Source: Prolixibacteraceae bacterium (GTDB lineage Bacteria > Bacteroidota > Bacteroidia > Bacteroidales > Prolixibacteraceae). Taken from it: a stretch of DNA of 64,000 nucleotides. The notes beneath the pieces were generated by a model, which saw nothing but the letters and a program-made list of their open reading frames with translations, was not told the origin of the DNA and did no database searches. The first letter of the stretch is position 1. Every line of letters starts with the position of its first letter. Below are positions 52,610 through 62,219 of this stretch, piece by piece. The translations under genes and the position numbers were made by a program. The stretch lies in contig JAIOZY010000021.1 in NCBI GenBank assembly GCA_021740385.1, positions 1-64,000 of the forward strand, in the 5' to 3' direction.

Positions 52610-53539
52610 TTATTCAAGCATCGAGAGGGCAACAGCTTTATCATGTTCTAAATTTTTTTTAAGCACATCGAGTGAATCAAACTTCTTTTCGTCACGTATC
52701 CGTTGGTGCAAATGCACAACAATATCTTTTTTGTAGATGTCTTCGTTAAAATCGAAAATATGGACTTCAACCGTTCGGTGGTCGGCATTTTTGTATAATG
52801 TCGGGCGATAACCAATGTTCAACATTCCCTTAAAAAAACGCTTGCCGAGCGAAACGGTTACAGCGTATACCCCTTCGGCAGTAATGAGCTTATGCGGGTC
52901 GCGGGTTACAATATTTGCCGTAGGAAAGCCAATGTTGCGCCCTACACGGTTTCCTTCTGCAACGGTACCGGGAATGGAAAAGGGGTATCCAAGGAATGTG
53001 TTTGCCAAAAGAATATCACCCGCTAAAAGGGCATTTCGTATTTTTGATGAACTGACTTGCACGTCCTGAACCCAGAATGTATCGGTTTTTTCAACCGAAA
53101 AGTTTCGTTTGCCAGCCAATTCAACAATGTTCCCGAAGGTACCCCGGCGCCCTTTCCCCAGACGGTGGTCGAATCCCACAACAAGTGTATGCAACTTCAT
53201 TTTTTCAAGAAGTATTCCGGCAATGAACTGCTCATAAGTTAGTGACGAAAAGTCTTTTGTGAAAGGATAAACAACGAGGTGGTCTACGCCGGCATGTTCC
53301 AGTAGTTTTGTTTTCTCTTCAAGGGTAGTGATCAAACGCAGGTTCGATTCATCGGGCGAAACCACCAGCCGCGGATGCGGGTAGAAGGTAAAAACAACGC
53401 TTTCGCCGTTAACTTTTCGTGCAATTTCGTTCAGTTGGTTTATCACCCTCCTGTGGCCAAGGTGCACACCATCGAAAGTACCTACCGTAACAACCGGGTT
53501 GCAGGCATCAAAATGCTCAATGTCATTGTGAATTTTCAA
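52610..53539 (-). CDS. ribF: bifunctional riboflavin kinase/FAD synthetase
   Basis: A 309-residue enzyme turning riboflavin into FMN and then FAD. The N-terminal nucleotidyltransferase domain has GTFDGVHLGHRRVIN at residues 20-34; SSSKIRNALLAGDI is the ISSTxIR-type motif. The C-terminal flavokinase domain shows PFSIPGTVAEGNRVGRNIGFPTANI and GVYAVTVSLG. Both activities are expected. It is divergent from the lipoprotein gene at 53649. Confidence 0.94.
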   Translation of the reverse strand: MKIHNDIEHFDACNPVVTVGTFDGVHLGHRRVINQLNEIARKVNGESVVFTFYPHPRLVVSPDESNLRLITTLEEKTKLLEHAGVDHLVVYPFTKDFSSLTYEQFIAGILLEKMKLHTLVVGFDHRLGKGRRGTFGNIVELAGKRNFSVEKTDTFWVQDVQVSSSKIRNALLAGDILLANTFLGYPFSIPGTVAEGNRVGRNIGFPTANIVTRDPHKLITAEGVYAVTVSLGKRFFKGMLNIGYRPTLYKNADHRTVEVHIFDFNEDIYKKDIVVHLHQRIRDEKKFDSLDVLKKNLEHDKAVALSMLE

Positions 53540-53562
53540 AACCTAAAATTGATAATGCGTGG

Positions 53563-53570
53563 CAAAAATA
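53563..53570 (-). promoter_or_regulatory. -7 element of ribF
   Basis: TATTTTTG on the minus strand, 23 bp before the ribF start codon. Confidence 0.5.
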
Positions 53571-53648
53571 ACGAAATAATGCAGGTTAAAAAATGTTACA
53601 AAAGCGGGGGCTTAAAACCAAATTGTTATTTTAGCGGAAAATTGAAAA

Positions 53649-54809
53649 ATGTACAAAGCCGTGCAAAAATCAGTTATCATTGTTATAGCTTTTGCTTTTC
53701 TAACATCGGGGTGCAACAAAAAAACAAACTTTGTTGTCGATGGTGTGGTAAGCAATTGCCCCGTTTCGAAAATTTACCTCGAAAAACTGGAGATAAACGG
53801 AAGCACACCTTACGATTCGTCGAAGATTGACAGCAAGGGTCGTTTCACCCTAAAAGGAAACGCAAGCCAGCCTACTTTTTTCCTGTTGAAACTGAACAAT
53901 CAAAAATTCATCACCCTCCTGCTCGACTCATCAGAAAACGTAAGCTTCTCGGCCGATTTTATTAATTTCTCGAAAGATTACAACATCAAGGGTTCAGCCG
54001 GTTCACGTAAAGTACAAGCATTAAACCGGCAATTGATGCAGACAAATTCGAAAATAGATTCCCTTGAATCGCTCATTAACATTACAACCGCCATAACCGG
54101 CAGTGGTGAAAAAATTGAGGGCTGGAAAAAGGAAATCGAGCAGGTTTATAATGACCAGGAAGAATTCTCGAAAAAATTCATTACCGACAACCCCTTTTCG
54201 CTGGCATCGGTACTGGCCATATACCAAAAATTTAACGACGGTTCTTACATTGTTCAGGACCTGCACACCATCAAAATTGCCGCTTCGGCGCTCCATTCAA
54301 TGTTTCCCAATTCGGAACATGCCACAACCTTGTACGAGGACACCAAAAAGATAATGCAAACCATCAGAAACGAAGAAGTGCGAAAATTCATTGAAGACAC
54401 CGGGATGAATTCTCCCGAAATTGTTTTGCCCAACCCATCGGGAAAAGAAATGGCACTTTCGTCGCTAAAAGGGAAAGTGGTTTTGCTCCATTTTTGGTCG
54501 GCACTCGACCGTAATTCACGGATAATAAACCCCGTGCTGAGGGAAAATTATCAAAGATTTCACCCGAAAGGATTTGAGATATACCAGGTAAGCATTGATA
54601 CTTCGAGAACAGCATGGCAACAGGCCATTGCTGCCGACGGTTTAAACTGGATCAATGTTGGCGACATGGAAGGCAGCATTCAAGCCCTTTCAACATACAA
54701 CATTAAAACGGTACCATCGAATTACCTGATAGACCGCGAAGGGTTTATCATAGCAAAGGATTTAAAAGGGCCCGCCTTATATAAAAAATTGAACGAAATT
54801 TTGAACTAA
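53649..54809 (+). CDS. TlpA-like lipoprotein with DUF4369, lacking CxxC
   Basis: A 386-residue lipoprotein (lipobox FLTSGC, Cys22). The N-terminal DUF4369 domain (~28-120) reads FVVDGVVSNCPVSKIYLEKL and FTLKGNASQPTFFLLKL, followed by a helical linker and a thioredoxin/AhpC-like domain (~245-386). The expected WCxPC motif is replaced by HFWSALDRNSRIINPVL, so both redox cysteines are missing; the cis-Pro is kept (KTVPSNYLIDREG). It probably lacks disulphide reductase activity and may act as a binding or scaffold protein. Homologues in Bacteroidota do include such variants. It is not obviously coupled to its neighbours. Confidence 0.8.
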   Translation: MYKAVQKSVIIVIAFAFLTSGCNKKTNFVVDGVVSNCPVSKIYLEKLEINGSTPYDSSKIDSKGRFTLKGNASQPTFFLLKLNNQKFITLLLDSSENVSFSADFINFSKDYNIKGSAGSRKVQALNRQLMQTNSKIDSLESLINITTAITGSGEKIEGWKKEIEQVYNDQEEFSKKFITDNPFSLASVLAIYQKFNDGSYIVQDLHTIKIAASALHSMFPNSEHATTLYEDTKKIMQTIRNEEVRKFIEDTGMNSPEIVLPNPSGKEMALSSLKGKVVLLHFWSALDRNSRIINPVLRENYQRFHPKGFEIYQVSIDTSRTAWQQAIAADGLNWINVGDMEGSIQALSTYNIKTVPSNYLIDREGFIIAKDLKGPALYKKLNEILN

Positions 54810-54944
54810 CATTATCAATATTCGATGTTTCTCCTGCTGTTTATACAAACCCCGGGCTTTTCTTGTATATCTAATTTGTTTTTTTCTAACTTGCGCCCGT
54901 TTTTTTAAACAAGGGTACCAACAGTAATTTTTTCTTTAAAAAAG

Positions 54945-55727
54945 TTGAGAAAAAGGTTGACAAATAAAAAAACATATTTTGTTGCAGACGTCCACTTGGG
55001 AGCCCCCGCGTTAAACAATAACGCCCAAAGGGAATTGCTTTTTGTAAACTGGCTTGACCGGGCTGCAAAAGATGCTGACGAAATTTACATGTTGGGCGAT
55101 ATTTTCGATTTTTGGTACGAATACAAAAAAGTGGTACCACGGGGATTTGTGCGTACGCTTGGTAAAATTGCCGAAATTACCGACTCGGGCGTTGCTGTTC
55201 ACTATTTTACCGGCAACCACGATATTTGGGTTTACGATTACCTGCCATCGGAAACCGGCATAATCCTTCATCGCGGGCCCGAAATAAAAACAATCGGGGG
55301 AAAAACCTTCTTCATGGCCCACGGCGACGGGCTCGACAAAAATGAAAAAGGATATTTAATGCTCAAAAAGCTTTTTACAAGCAAAACCGCCCAGTTCCTG
55401 TTTTCGCAGCTACACCCCAACATCGCCATCTGGTTTGGGCACCAATGGGCAAAACGCAGCAGGATTACAAAAGGTACCGATCCTGAATTTAGCACAGATA
55501 TTGACAACGAGGCCGCTGTATTGTTTGCAAAAGAATACAACAAAAAAACACCCGTCGACTATTTCATTTTCGGGCACCGTCATCTTTTTACTGAAAAAGA
55601 AATTGAAAACAACAGCCGTGTTATTTTCCTTGGAGAGTGGTTTAACCATTTTTCATACGCTGTTTTCGATGGAGAAAAAGTAGAATTAAAAAAATTAACA
55701 GATAAAAAATCAACCGATTCAGATTAA
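54945..55727 (+). CDS. lpxH: UDP-2,3-diacylglucosamine diphosphatase
   Basis: A 260-residue metallophosphatase of lipid A synthesis, removing UMP from UDP-2,3-diacylglucosamine at the inner face of the inner membrane. Calcineurin-like metal motifs are in place: DVHLG (Asp15, His17), GDIFDFWYE (Asp52), GNHD (91), HGDG and GHRH. Start is taken as TTG at 54945; no ATG precedes DVHLG in the frame, so an unusual start is required. The gene overlaps nothing and lies 3 bp before the ketoacyl synthase gene, probably cotranscribed. Confidence 0.9.
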   Translation: MRKRLTNKKTYFVADVHLGAPALNNNAQRELLFVNWLDRAAKDADEIYMLGDIFDFWYEYKKVVPRGFVRTLGKIAEITDSGVAVHYFTGNHDIWVYDYLPSETGIILHRGPEIKTIGGKTFFMAHGDGLDKNEKGYLMLKKLFTSKTAQFLFSQLHPNIAIWFGHQWAKRSRITKGTDPEFSTDIDNEAAVLFAKEYNKKTPVDYFIFGHRHLFTEKEIENNSRVIFLGEWFNHFSYAVFDGEKVELKKLTDKKSTDSD

Positions 55728-55730
55728 ATT

Positions 55731-56816
55731 ATGAATAAGGAAGTTTACACAACCATTATTGGTACCGGCAGTTACATTCCGGAAGTGTTATTGAAAAATG
55801 AAGACTTTAACGATCACCGGTTTTTTGATCCCAAAAACCGTCAAATAATTGACAAACCCAACAAAGAGGTCATCGAAAAATTTGTTGAAATAACCAACAT
55901 AGAAGAACGCCGCTGGGGCAGAAAAGATCAAATGACTTCCGACCTTGGTGCGATGGCAGCAAAAGATGCCCTCGAAAGCTCGGGCATCGACCCCGATACA
56001 CTCGATTTCATCATTGTAGGCCACAACTTTGCCGACATGGAATATGAAACCCAGCGGAGCAAGCTCATCCCAAACGTTTCTGCCAGGGTTAAAGAGCTGC
56101 TGAACATTATTAAACCATCAATTGTAGCTTTCGATGTATTGGCCGGCTGCCCGGGATGGGTACAGGCTCTTATTATTGCCAACTCGTTCATTAAATCGGG
56201 CACCTATAAACGCGGGCTTGTTATCGGGGCCGACATGAATTCGCGCGTTGGCGATCCATACGACCGCGACCTGATGCTTTTTGCCGACGGTGCCGGCGCT
56301 GTAATTGTTGAAGCAACAGAAAGCGAAACCCCGGTTGGTATTTTATCGCACGCCGAAAGGACCGATGCCGTTGAATGGTCGCAACTGCTCATACAGGGCC
56401 CCTCGCTTAACCCCGACCACGACCAGACAAAACGCTACATTCGCATGCAGGGGCACAAAGTATATGTATATGCGCTGCAAAATGTACCGGGCATTGCCAT
56501 GGAAGCCCTGCAGAAAGCCGGACTTGAGCTGAGCGACATTAAAAAGGTACTGATACACCAGGCCAACGAAAAAATGGACGAAGCCATTTGCCAACGGTTG
56601 ATGAAACTATACAAAACCAAAGGATCGACAAAAAATATCATGCCCATGACCATCAATAAACTGGGCAACACTTCGGCAGCTACCATCCCTACCATGTACG
56701 ACCTTATCAAGAAAAACAAACTTGACGGACATACCCTTGAAAGTGGCGATAATATTATCTTCACATCGGTGGGTGCAGGCATGAACATCAATGCCGTTAT
56801 TTACCGGGAACCTTGA
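55731..56816 (+). CDS. ketoacyl-ACP synthase III family protein
   Basis: A 361-residue FabH-like condensing enzyme with a complete catalytic triad: Cys140 (AGCPGWVQA), His276 (LIHQANEKM) and Asn313 (LGNTSAA). It condenses an acyl-CoA or acyl-ACP with malonyl-ACP. The length and insertions (YETQRSKLIPNVSARVKELL) differ somewhat from core FabH, so it may be a paralogue for branched or special fatty acids rather than the housekeeping enzyme. It follows lpxH by 3 bp. Confidence 0.88.
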   Translation: MNKEVYTTIIGTGSYIPEVLLKNEDFNDHRFFDPKNRQIIDKPNKEVIEKFVEITNIEERRWGRKDQMTSDLGAMAAKDALESSGIDPDTLDFIIVGHNFADMEYETQRSKLIPNVSARVKELLNIIKPSIVAFDVLAGCPGWVQALIIANSFIKSGTYKRGLVIGADMNSRVGDPYDRDLMLFADGAGAVIVEATESETPVGILSHAERTDAVEWSQLLIQGPSLNPDHDQTKRYIRMQGHKVYVYALQNVPGIAMEALQKAGLELSDIKKVLIHQANEKMDEAICQRLMKLYKTKGSTKNIMPMTINKLGNTSAATIPTMYDLIKKNKLDGHTLESGDNIIFTSVGAGMNINAVIYREP

Positions 56817-56820
56817 TATT

Positions 56821-56884
56821 GAATGAAAGAATGACTGAATGATTGAATGACTGAATGACTGAATGACTGATTGGCTGAATGAGA
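56821..56884. repeat. 8-bp tandem repeat (GAATGACT)n
   Basis: About seven or eight imperfect tandem copies of GAATGACT/TGAATGAC fill 56821-56884, just after the ketoacyl synthase stop codon and before lysC on the other strand. The unit length is not a multiple of three and the array is non-coding. Confidence 0.8.
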
Positions 56885-56955
56885 TTAGATAAAAAAAAAA
56901 CAGCGCAACCAATACAATGAAATAAAACAAAAATAAGGCAGGCCGTTGGTTTGCC

Positions 56956-58218
56956 TTATTCCCTTTTTACAAGAAAACGGGCAATGCTGCGCGTACGTTG
57001 CTCGACATATACCCGGCGGTGCCCAATTTCTTTTTCGATCGCTTTAGGCGTATAATGACGTATCGTTATCAGGCTCAAATTATCGTTATAACGTATTTCA
57101 TACTCTTCCGACAACTTTTCTATCAGCTCAATAATCCCGTGCTCGGGCACATCAATCGAAATGGAAAGGTTCAGGGCCGAAAGTTGAAACAAGTTGATTT
57201 TCATCCCCATTTCAGAGAATACAGGAAAAACCCGGGCTATGCTCTCTTCATCCATAAATGAAAAATCGGGTTTCGATATGGTTATCAGCACCTGTTTCTC
57301 CTTCATTACAAACACGGGCACGGGGTTAATATACTCCCTATCCTGCTCGGGGCCAATGGTTGTTCCGCCCGATGTTGGATCGATAAACGACCTCACATAC
57401 AAAGGGATACTGCTGTTTTGAAGCGGTTTAATGGTTTTCGGGTGAATCACTTTTGCCCCGAAAAAAGTAAGCTCAACCGCCTCGCGGTAGCTCATTTCAT
57501 CAACTTTTACCGGGTTTTTAAAATAGCGGGGGTCGGCATTTAAAATACCGGGTACATCCTTCCAAACCTCTACCCGCTCTGCATGCAAAATATTGCCCAG
57601 AATTGCCGCGGTATAATCCGAGCCCTCGCGACCCAGCGATGTTGTTAAATCGGAAATGGTAGCACCAATAAAACCCTGTGTAACAAATAACCGTTCTGTA
57701 TCAAAATTAAACCCCTCTTTTACCAGTTTGTCCGATAGTTCCCAATCGATGTTGGCTTCACGCCATTTGTCGTCGGTTTTCAGGTAAAACCTAATATCCA
57801 TCCATTTGTTACAAATACCCGCTTTATTTAAATACGCACTCACAATTTTTGTCGAAATTAACTCGCCAAAGCCAATCAACTGGTCGTATTCAAAATCGAA
57901 ATCGAGCGAAGGTAAACGGTGCAGGCGTTCCTCAATTTTTTGGTACAGGTACCCTGTTTCAGAAAAAATGGCATCACCCTCAGTAAAAAGGCCGTTTAAA
58001 ATATTATTATGATAACTTTTTATTTGTGAAAACTGTTCCCACTTACGCTCATCCTTTTTAAAATAATACCTGATGAGCTCTTCGAAGGCATTGGTTGTTT
58101 TGCCCATGGCCGAAACCACAATGACAATATTTCCTTCAGAAGCCGATACAATCGATGCCAGGTTTTTTACCGCCGGTGCATCCTTTACCGATGCGCCCCC
58201 AAACTTAAAAACACGCAT
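56956..58218 (-). CDS. lysC: aspartate kinase
   Basis: A 420-residue aspartokinase that makes aspartyl phosphate for lysine, threonine and methionine synthesis. The start at 58218 gives MRVFKFGGASVKDAPAVKNL, the canonical beginning; the longer frame to 58272 adds 18 unlikely residues. Further signatures: GFGELISTKIVSAYLN, IGATISDLTTSLGREGSDYTAA (catalytic loop) and EVWKDVPGILNADPRY. The C-terminal part (~280-420) carries two ACT domains for allosteric control, e.g. VLITISKPDFSFMDEESIARVF. Divergent from rimM. Confidence 0.93.
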   Translation of the reverse strand: MRVFKFGGASVKDAPAVKNLASIVSASEGNIVIVVSAMGKTTNAFEELIRYYFKKDERKWEQFSQIKSYHNNILNGLFTEGDAIFSETGYLYQKIEERLHRLPSLDFDFEYDQLIGFGELISTKIVSAYLNKAGICNKWMDIRFYLKTDDKWREANIDWELSDKLVKEGFNFDTERLFVTQGFIGATISDLTTSLGREGSDYTAAILGNILHAERVEVWKDVPGILNADPRYFKNPVKVDEMSYREAVELTFFGAKVIHPKTIKPLQNSSIPLYVRSFIDPTSGGTTIGPEQDREYINPVPVFVMKEKQVLITISKPDFSFMDEESIARVFPVFSEMGMKINLFQLSALNLSISIDVPEHGIIELIEKLSEEYEIRYNDNLSLITIRHYTPKAIEKEIGHRRVYVEQRTRSIARFLVKRE

Positions 58219-58310
58219 TTGTTCTGGTTTAAAATTTTGGGTGAAAGATACCGAGAAATAAATTTTCAGCATTCATTTTTCTCAATAAAGTTAATCGAAA
58301 AGGGAAATTG

Positions 58311-58318
58311 TATCTTTG
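58311..58318 (+). promoter_or_regulatory. -7 element of rimM
   Basis: TATCTTTG, an exact TAnnTTTG match, 21 bp before the rimM start. Confidence 0.6.
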
Positions 58319-58339
58319 TCCCTGAAATAAGGAAGATCA

Positions 58340-58873
58340 ATGAAGAAAAACATCGAGAAAGAAGATTTTACAAAAATCGGCTTTGTGAAAAAAACCCATG
58401 GAGTAAGGGGTGAGTTGCTGCTGGTTTTCGATAACGTACCTGAAGAGGTACTGGAAGAAGCCGATTACCTCTTTTTTGAAACAGACGGTTTGCTTGTCCC
58501 TTTTTTTATTAAAGAGATCAGTTTCAGGGACGACAATACCGCGGCTTTTCTTTTCGATCTGATTGAAAACGTTGATAAAGCCCGGGAGTATAGCGGATGC
58601 AATGTTTTCGTTAATAAAAACCTTTTCACAAAAAAAACAGACAACGGGAACATTTCATCCCTAAAATGCTTTTCGGTAATTGATCCCAACCTGGGCAAAA
58701 CCGGTGTTATCACCGAAATTTCCAATTATGGCGGCAACGTGGTTGCAACAGTCGATACTGGAAAAAGCGAAGTTCTGCTGCCCCTTAACGATGCGCTCAT
58801 CATTTCAATCGACAAAAAAAATAAAATACTTACCATGGATTGCCCCGAGGGGCTTTTGGGCCTGAACCCTTAA
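58340..58873 (+). CDS. rimM: ribosome maturation factor RimM
   Basis: A 177-residue two-domain protein that assists maturation of the 30S head domain. N-terminal RimM domain: TKIGFVKKTHGVRGELLLVF and GLLVPFFIKEISFRDDNTAAF; C-terminal PRC-barrel: CFSVIDPNLGKTGVITEIS, LLPLNDALIISIDKKNKIL. Length and order are normal for the family. It is not next to trmD or rpsP here, unlike in many bacteria. Confidence 0.9.
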   Translation: MKKNIEKEDFTKIGFVKKTHGVRGELLLVFDNVPEEVLEEADYLFFETDGLLVPFFIKEISFRDDNTAAFLFDLIENVDKAREYSGCNVFVNKNLFTKKTDNGNISSLKCFSVIDPNLGKTGVITEISNYGGNVVATVDTGKSEVLLPLNDALIISIDKKNKILTMDCPEGLLGLNP

Positions 58874-58976
58874 ATTTTTTTACCATTTTTAGCAACGGTC
58901 TGGGATTTTTCGTGTCTTATAGAATGTGCGACTTTAAAACACAAAAAAGTAAGATTAACATTTAAAAGAATAAGCC

Positions 58977-59762
58977 ATGAAAACATTCACAAAATCATTT
59001 GCACTGCTCGTACTTATAGCCACTATGAGCGCTTGTTACTTTGGTCCCCACCCTTCCATTGTTGGTAGCGGGCCAATTGTAAATCAGGAATTTACCGTAA
59101 CCGATTTTGATGCGGTTGCCGGGGAAACCGTAATCGACATTGAAATTGCCCAGGGCGATGTACAATCAGTCGTTGCCGAAGGCCATGAGAACATGATGGC
59201 CTTTCTCGACCTCAGGGTAATTAACAACAAATTGCGTGTTGACCTTAAAAACGGAAGCTACCGGAACTTCCAAATGAAAATTTATGTTACCGTACCGGAG
59301 TTAAAATCGGTTGAAGTAGAAAGTACCGGGAGCATAACCGTTGAAGAATTTACCCCCATGAACTCGTTCTACCTTTCGTGCAACAGCACGGGTAATTTGC
59401 GTTGTAACGGCTACTTCACCATTGAAGATGCCTTAACCATCCATTCCCGTTCAACGGGCAATATTACCATAGGTGCCGATGCAAAAACAATTGACGTATC
59501 GCAAACAAGTACCGGCAACATCAACATATCGGGTGCATGCGACAAACAATTTGTAGATATGGACGGAACCGGTCAGTACCGGGCTTACGACCTGCTCTCG
59601 AAAGAATGCCGCATATACAACGACGGTACAGGCAATGCCAACCTTTTTGTGACCGACATGCTCGATGTTACCATTGCCAGCACCGGCAATGTTTTTTACA
59701 AGGGAAATCCCGAAGTTTATCTGAACGACACCAGTGTTGGCGATTTGATCAGCGTAAATTAA
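58977..59762 (+). CDS. DUF2807 (GIN-domain) lipoprotein
   Basis: A 261-residue lipoprotein: signal peptide KTFTKSFALLVLIATMSAC with lipobox Cys at residue ~20. The remaining ~230 residues form the DUF2807 'head GIN' beta-solenoid: repeated turns such as VESTGSITVEEF, NSTGNLRCNG, SRSTGNITIGAD, QTSTGNINISG and DGTGNANLF at regular intervals of about 19-21 residues. The family is widespread on Bacteroidota surfaces; an adhesin-like role is suggested only by name. It ends at a strong terminator. Confidence 0.82.
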   Translation: MKTFTKSFALLVLIATMSACYFGPHPSIVGSGPIVNQEFTVTDFDAVAGETVIDIEIAQGDVQSVVAEGHENMMAFLDLRVINNKLRVDLKNGSYRNFQMKIYVTVPELKSVEVESTGSITVEEFTPMNSFYLSCNSTGNLRCNGYFTIEDALTIHSRSTGNITIGADAKTIDVSQTSTGNINISGACDKQFVDMDGTGQYRAYDLLSKECRIYNDGTGNANLFVTDMLDVTIASTGNVFYKGNPEVYLNDTSVGDLISVN

Positions 59763-59798
59763 CGACCCTTTTTTTTTACAACCATAACCCTTTTCAAA

Positions 59799-59832
59799 GC
59801 GGGATATCATTTTTGATGTCCCGTTTCTTTTT
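59799..59832 (+). terminator. terminator after DUF2807 gene
   Basis: GCGGGATATCA (59799-59809) pairs with TGATGTCCCGT (59814-59824; one G-T pair), followed by a T-rich run to 59832. Confidence 0.75.
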
Positions 59833-59931
59833 TATGCTATTTCTATTCGATAAATTTTCAAAATTGATTTTTTTTATAAAACACTCATATTTTTTTCATA
59901 AATTGTCATAACAAACGTATTAAATGCCTCA

Positions 59932-60378
59932 ATGGAAGGTTCTTATGTCAATAATAAAGCTGAACATAAAAAAAGAATATTTAACTTATGTTACGCGTTG
60001 CTTGCACTCCTTACCGGAACAGTAATCTATTGTTTCTTTCGTCCTGAAAAGCCCTCTCTACTTAACATATTCAATGCACCGGGATGGATAAAAAATCAAT
60101 CAATAAATAATCCATTATCCGAATGGTTAATCTATTCGTTGCCTGACGGATTATGGGCTTTTGCCTATACAGTCATCATTATTACAATTTGGAAGGGACA
60201 TCTTACAATCATACGCTATTTCTGGTATGCAACAATTCCAGTACTCATTTTTGGATTTGAGTTGCTTCAGTTATCCGGGAAATTACCCGGAACTTTTTGC
60301 CTGCAGGACATGGTTTTTAGTGCTGCTGGAATAATTGCAGGAATAATCATTTCAAAAAGTAAAATCAAAAAACCATGA
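59932..60378 (+). CDS. VanZ-like small membrane protein
   Basis: A 148-residue membrane protein with four hydrophobic segments (FNLCYALLALLTGTVIYCFF, SLPDGLWAFAYTVIIITIW, YFWYATIPVLIFGFELLQL, DMVFSAAGIIAGIIIS). The segment FELLQLSGKLPGTFCLQDMVFSAAG matches the VanZ pattern (E-LxQ ... G-TF-D/xxD-x-x-x-N/G). VanZ-like proteins have been linked to teicoplanin tolerance and membrane processes, but most are of unknown role. It shares a 4-bp ATGA overlap with the broken gene that follows. Confidence 0.65.
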   Translation: MEGSYVNNKAEHKKRIFNLCYALLALLTGTVIYCFFRPEKPSLLNIFNAPGWIKNQSINNPLSEWLIYSLPDGLWAFAYTVIIITIWKGHLTIIRYFWYATIPVLIFGFELLQLSGKLPGTFCLQDMVFSAAGIIAGIIISKSKIKKP

Positions 60379-62203
60379 AAAAAAATCAAAAACAAACAGT
60401 TGTAAAATCAATTGTTTCACTCTTTACTTTGGGAATATTTTTGCTAATAGCTGTTGGCAGCATGAACGAAAAATGGATCAAAACAACAGAATTTGATGGT
60501 ACTTATTTTATTGAAAAAGGAGAACAATGGGAATATATAGATGAAGATTCCCCGATGTATCCAACAGGAAGATGTTATATGAAAATCTAGACTAAAGATT
60601 CTTATGGAAGATATGATGGATATTCCTGGTGGGATAGTTATTATGAAAACATGGAAGGGAAGGGAAAACAAAATACTGGCAAGATGCCAAACTTCAAAGA
60701 GAAGAAAAAGGTGGCTGGAGTAATGGTTATCGTCAAGGGGTATGGACAATTACAAAATATTCAATAACAAGTCAGGCAATATTAGAAGAAATATATATTC
60801 GTTACGAAAAAGGAAAGGTCGTTTCTGATGATAAAAGCCAATCAATTTCCCACAATAGTTCTTCTTCATATCAGATATTAAATGCCAAATACCCTTGGTT
60901 AATTCCTTATTATGATTTTTTAGGAACCGATTCAATTATTTTGCACGAATATGTTGATTCTATGGAATTTTATATAAATAGTTTTCCTTACGATGTTAAC
61001 GAATTTGAAAATTATTATTATGATGCCAGAGAGATTTTGTATGAAAATCCGCGTTATGATACAACATTTTTTGTAGCAAATAATACATTAATAAAAGAAT
61101 TTGGGTTTGAAAAACTGAAAAACGCTGAGCTTCGTCTGGCTATATTGGATAGGTATTACATGGGTGAAAAATTCACATTTCCCATTCTTCAGTCAAGGTA
61201 TCCGGGTTATATCGATTTTTTACACCTAATAGCAGAAACAGAGTTTGAAGATGCAGAGTTTGAAGCCTTTTGTAATAAACTCGATAAAAGGATTGAAAGC
61301 TATGGCCCACTGGATACTACAGATCCATTTTTTACCGATAGCATCGATACACGTTTGTCAAGGGCTATAGATGAATTGGCTGATGAAGAGGATGATGAAG
61401 AAGTTGCCTTGATTGTGGTTCAAGAGACTATTAATTATCTTAAAAGCGGTAAAAAAATCAAAACCTCATTCAATCGGGAAATTGAAAATTTAATTATTAG
61501 AAAAGCAAGGGAAGCAAATACAGAAGAATTGGCTGAACTTGTTGCAATGAGTTTTTACATGGTATATTTATCGGCCGATTATGTAAAAGAATGTCTTAAC
61601 GATGCATATCTTGTTAAGGGAGATATTACAAGGCAACCGGTAGCAACTACTTCCATCGAAAACATTGATGCCTCAGGTAGTGCAACCATTAAAGGTTGGA
61701 TACATGAAAACGGGGGCGCCAGTGTTACAGAAAGAGGCATTGTATGGGGAACTACCTATAATCCCACAAACGATGATGAAGTTGAGACATCGGGAAACGG
61801 ATTGGGTGAATTTTCAGTGACGTTATCAGCCCTTTCGGAAGGTGTCACCTACTTTGCCAGAACATATGCCACAAATGAAGCCGGTACTGCATACGGAAAC
61901 CTGGTGCGTTTTACAACTGCCGATCAGGTATCTTCAAATGAAGAGTTAGAAAATCCGGTATTAAGCATCTATCCAAATCCGGTTGTTAACACCCTTCATT
62001 TTTTAAATCCTTTCAATGAACAAAGCGGTGCTGAATTCAGAATATACAATGCCAGAGGTTCACTGGTTTTCAGAAAGAATCTTTCAGGGAAACAAAAAGA
62101 AATTGTAACAATTGACATTTCAGAATTAGAAAACGGCTTCTATTCTTGCGTTTTAACCAATGGCACACGTGCTGCAAAAGAAAGCATCGTTGTTGCGCAT
62201 TAG
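60375..62203 (+). pseudogene. T9SS-tailed secreted protein gene broken by stop and frameshift
   Basis: The frame from ATG 60375 (KKNQKQTVVKSIVSLFTLGI, signal-anchor) stops at TAG 60588-60590 after GRCYMKI. Beyond the stop the frame continues as TKDSYGRYDGYSWWDSYYEN, and near 60660-60680 the reading shifts to the frame that runs unbroken to 62203 (YWQDAKLQREEKGGWSNGYR, and so on). One intact ancestor of about 600 residues is thus inferred. The 3' part keeps an Fn3-like module (~61627-61920: ASGSATIKGWIHENGGASVTE) and a T9SS type A sorting domain (LSIYPNPVVNTLHFL ... ENGFYSCVLTNGTRAAKES). An ORF could restart at TTG 60941 (420 residues) but without a signal peptide, so export would fail. Confidence 0.7.
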
Positions 62204-62219
62204 TCTGTATTTCTGCGTT

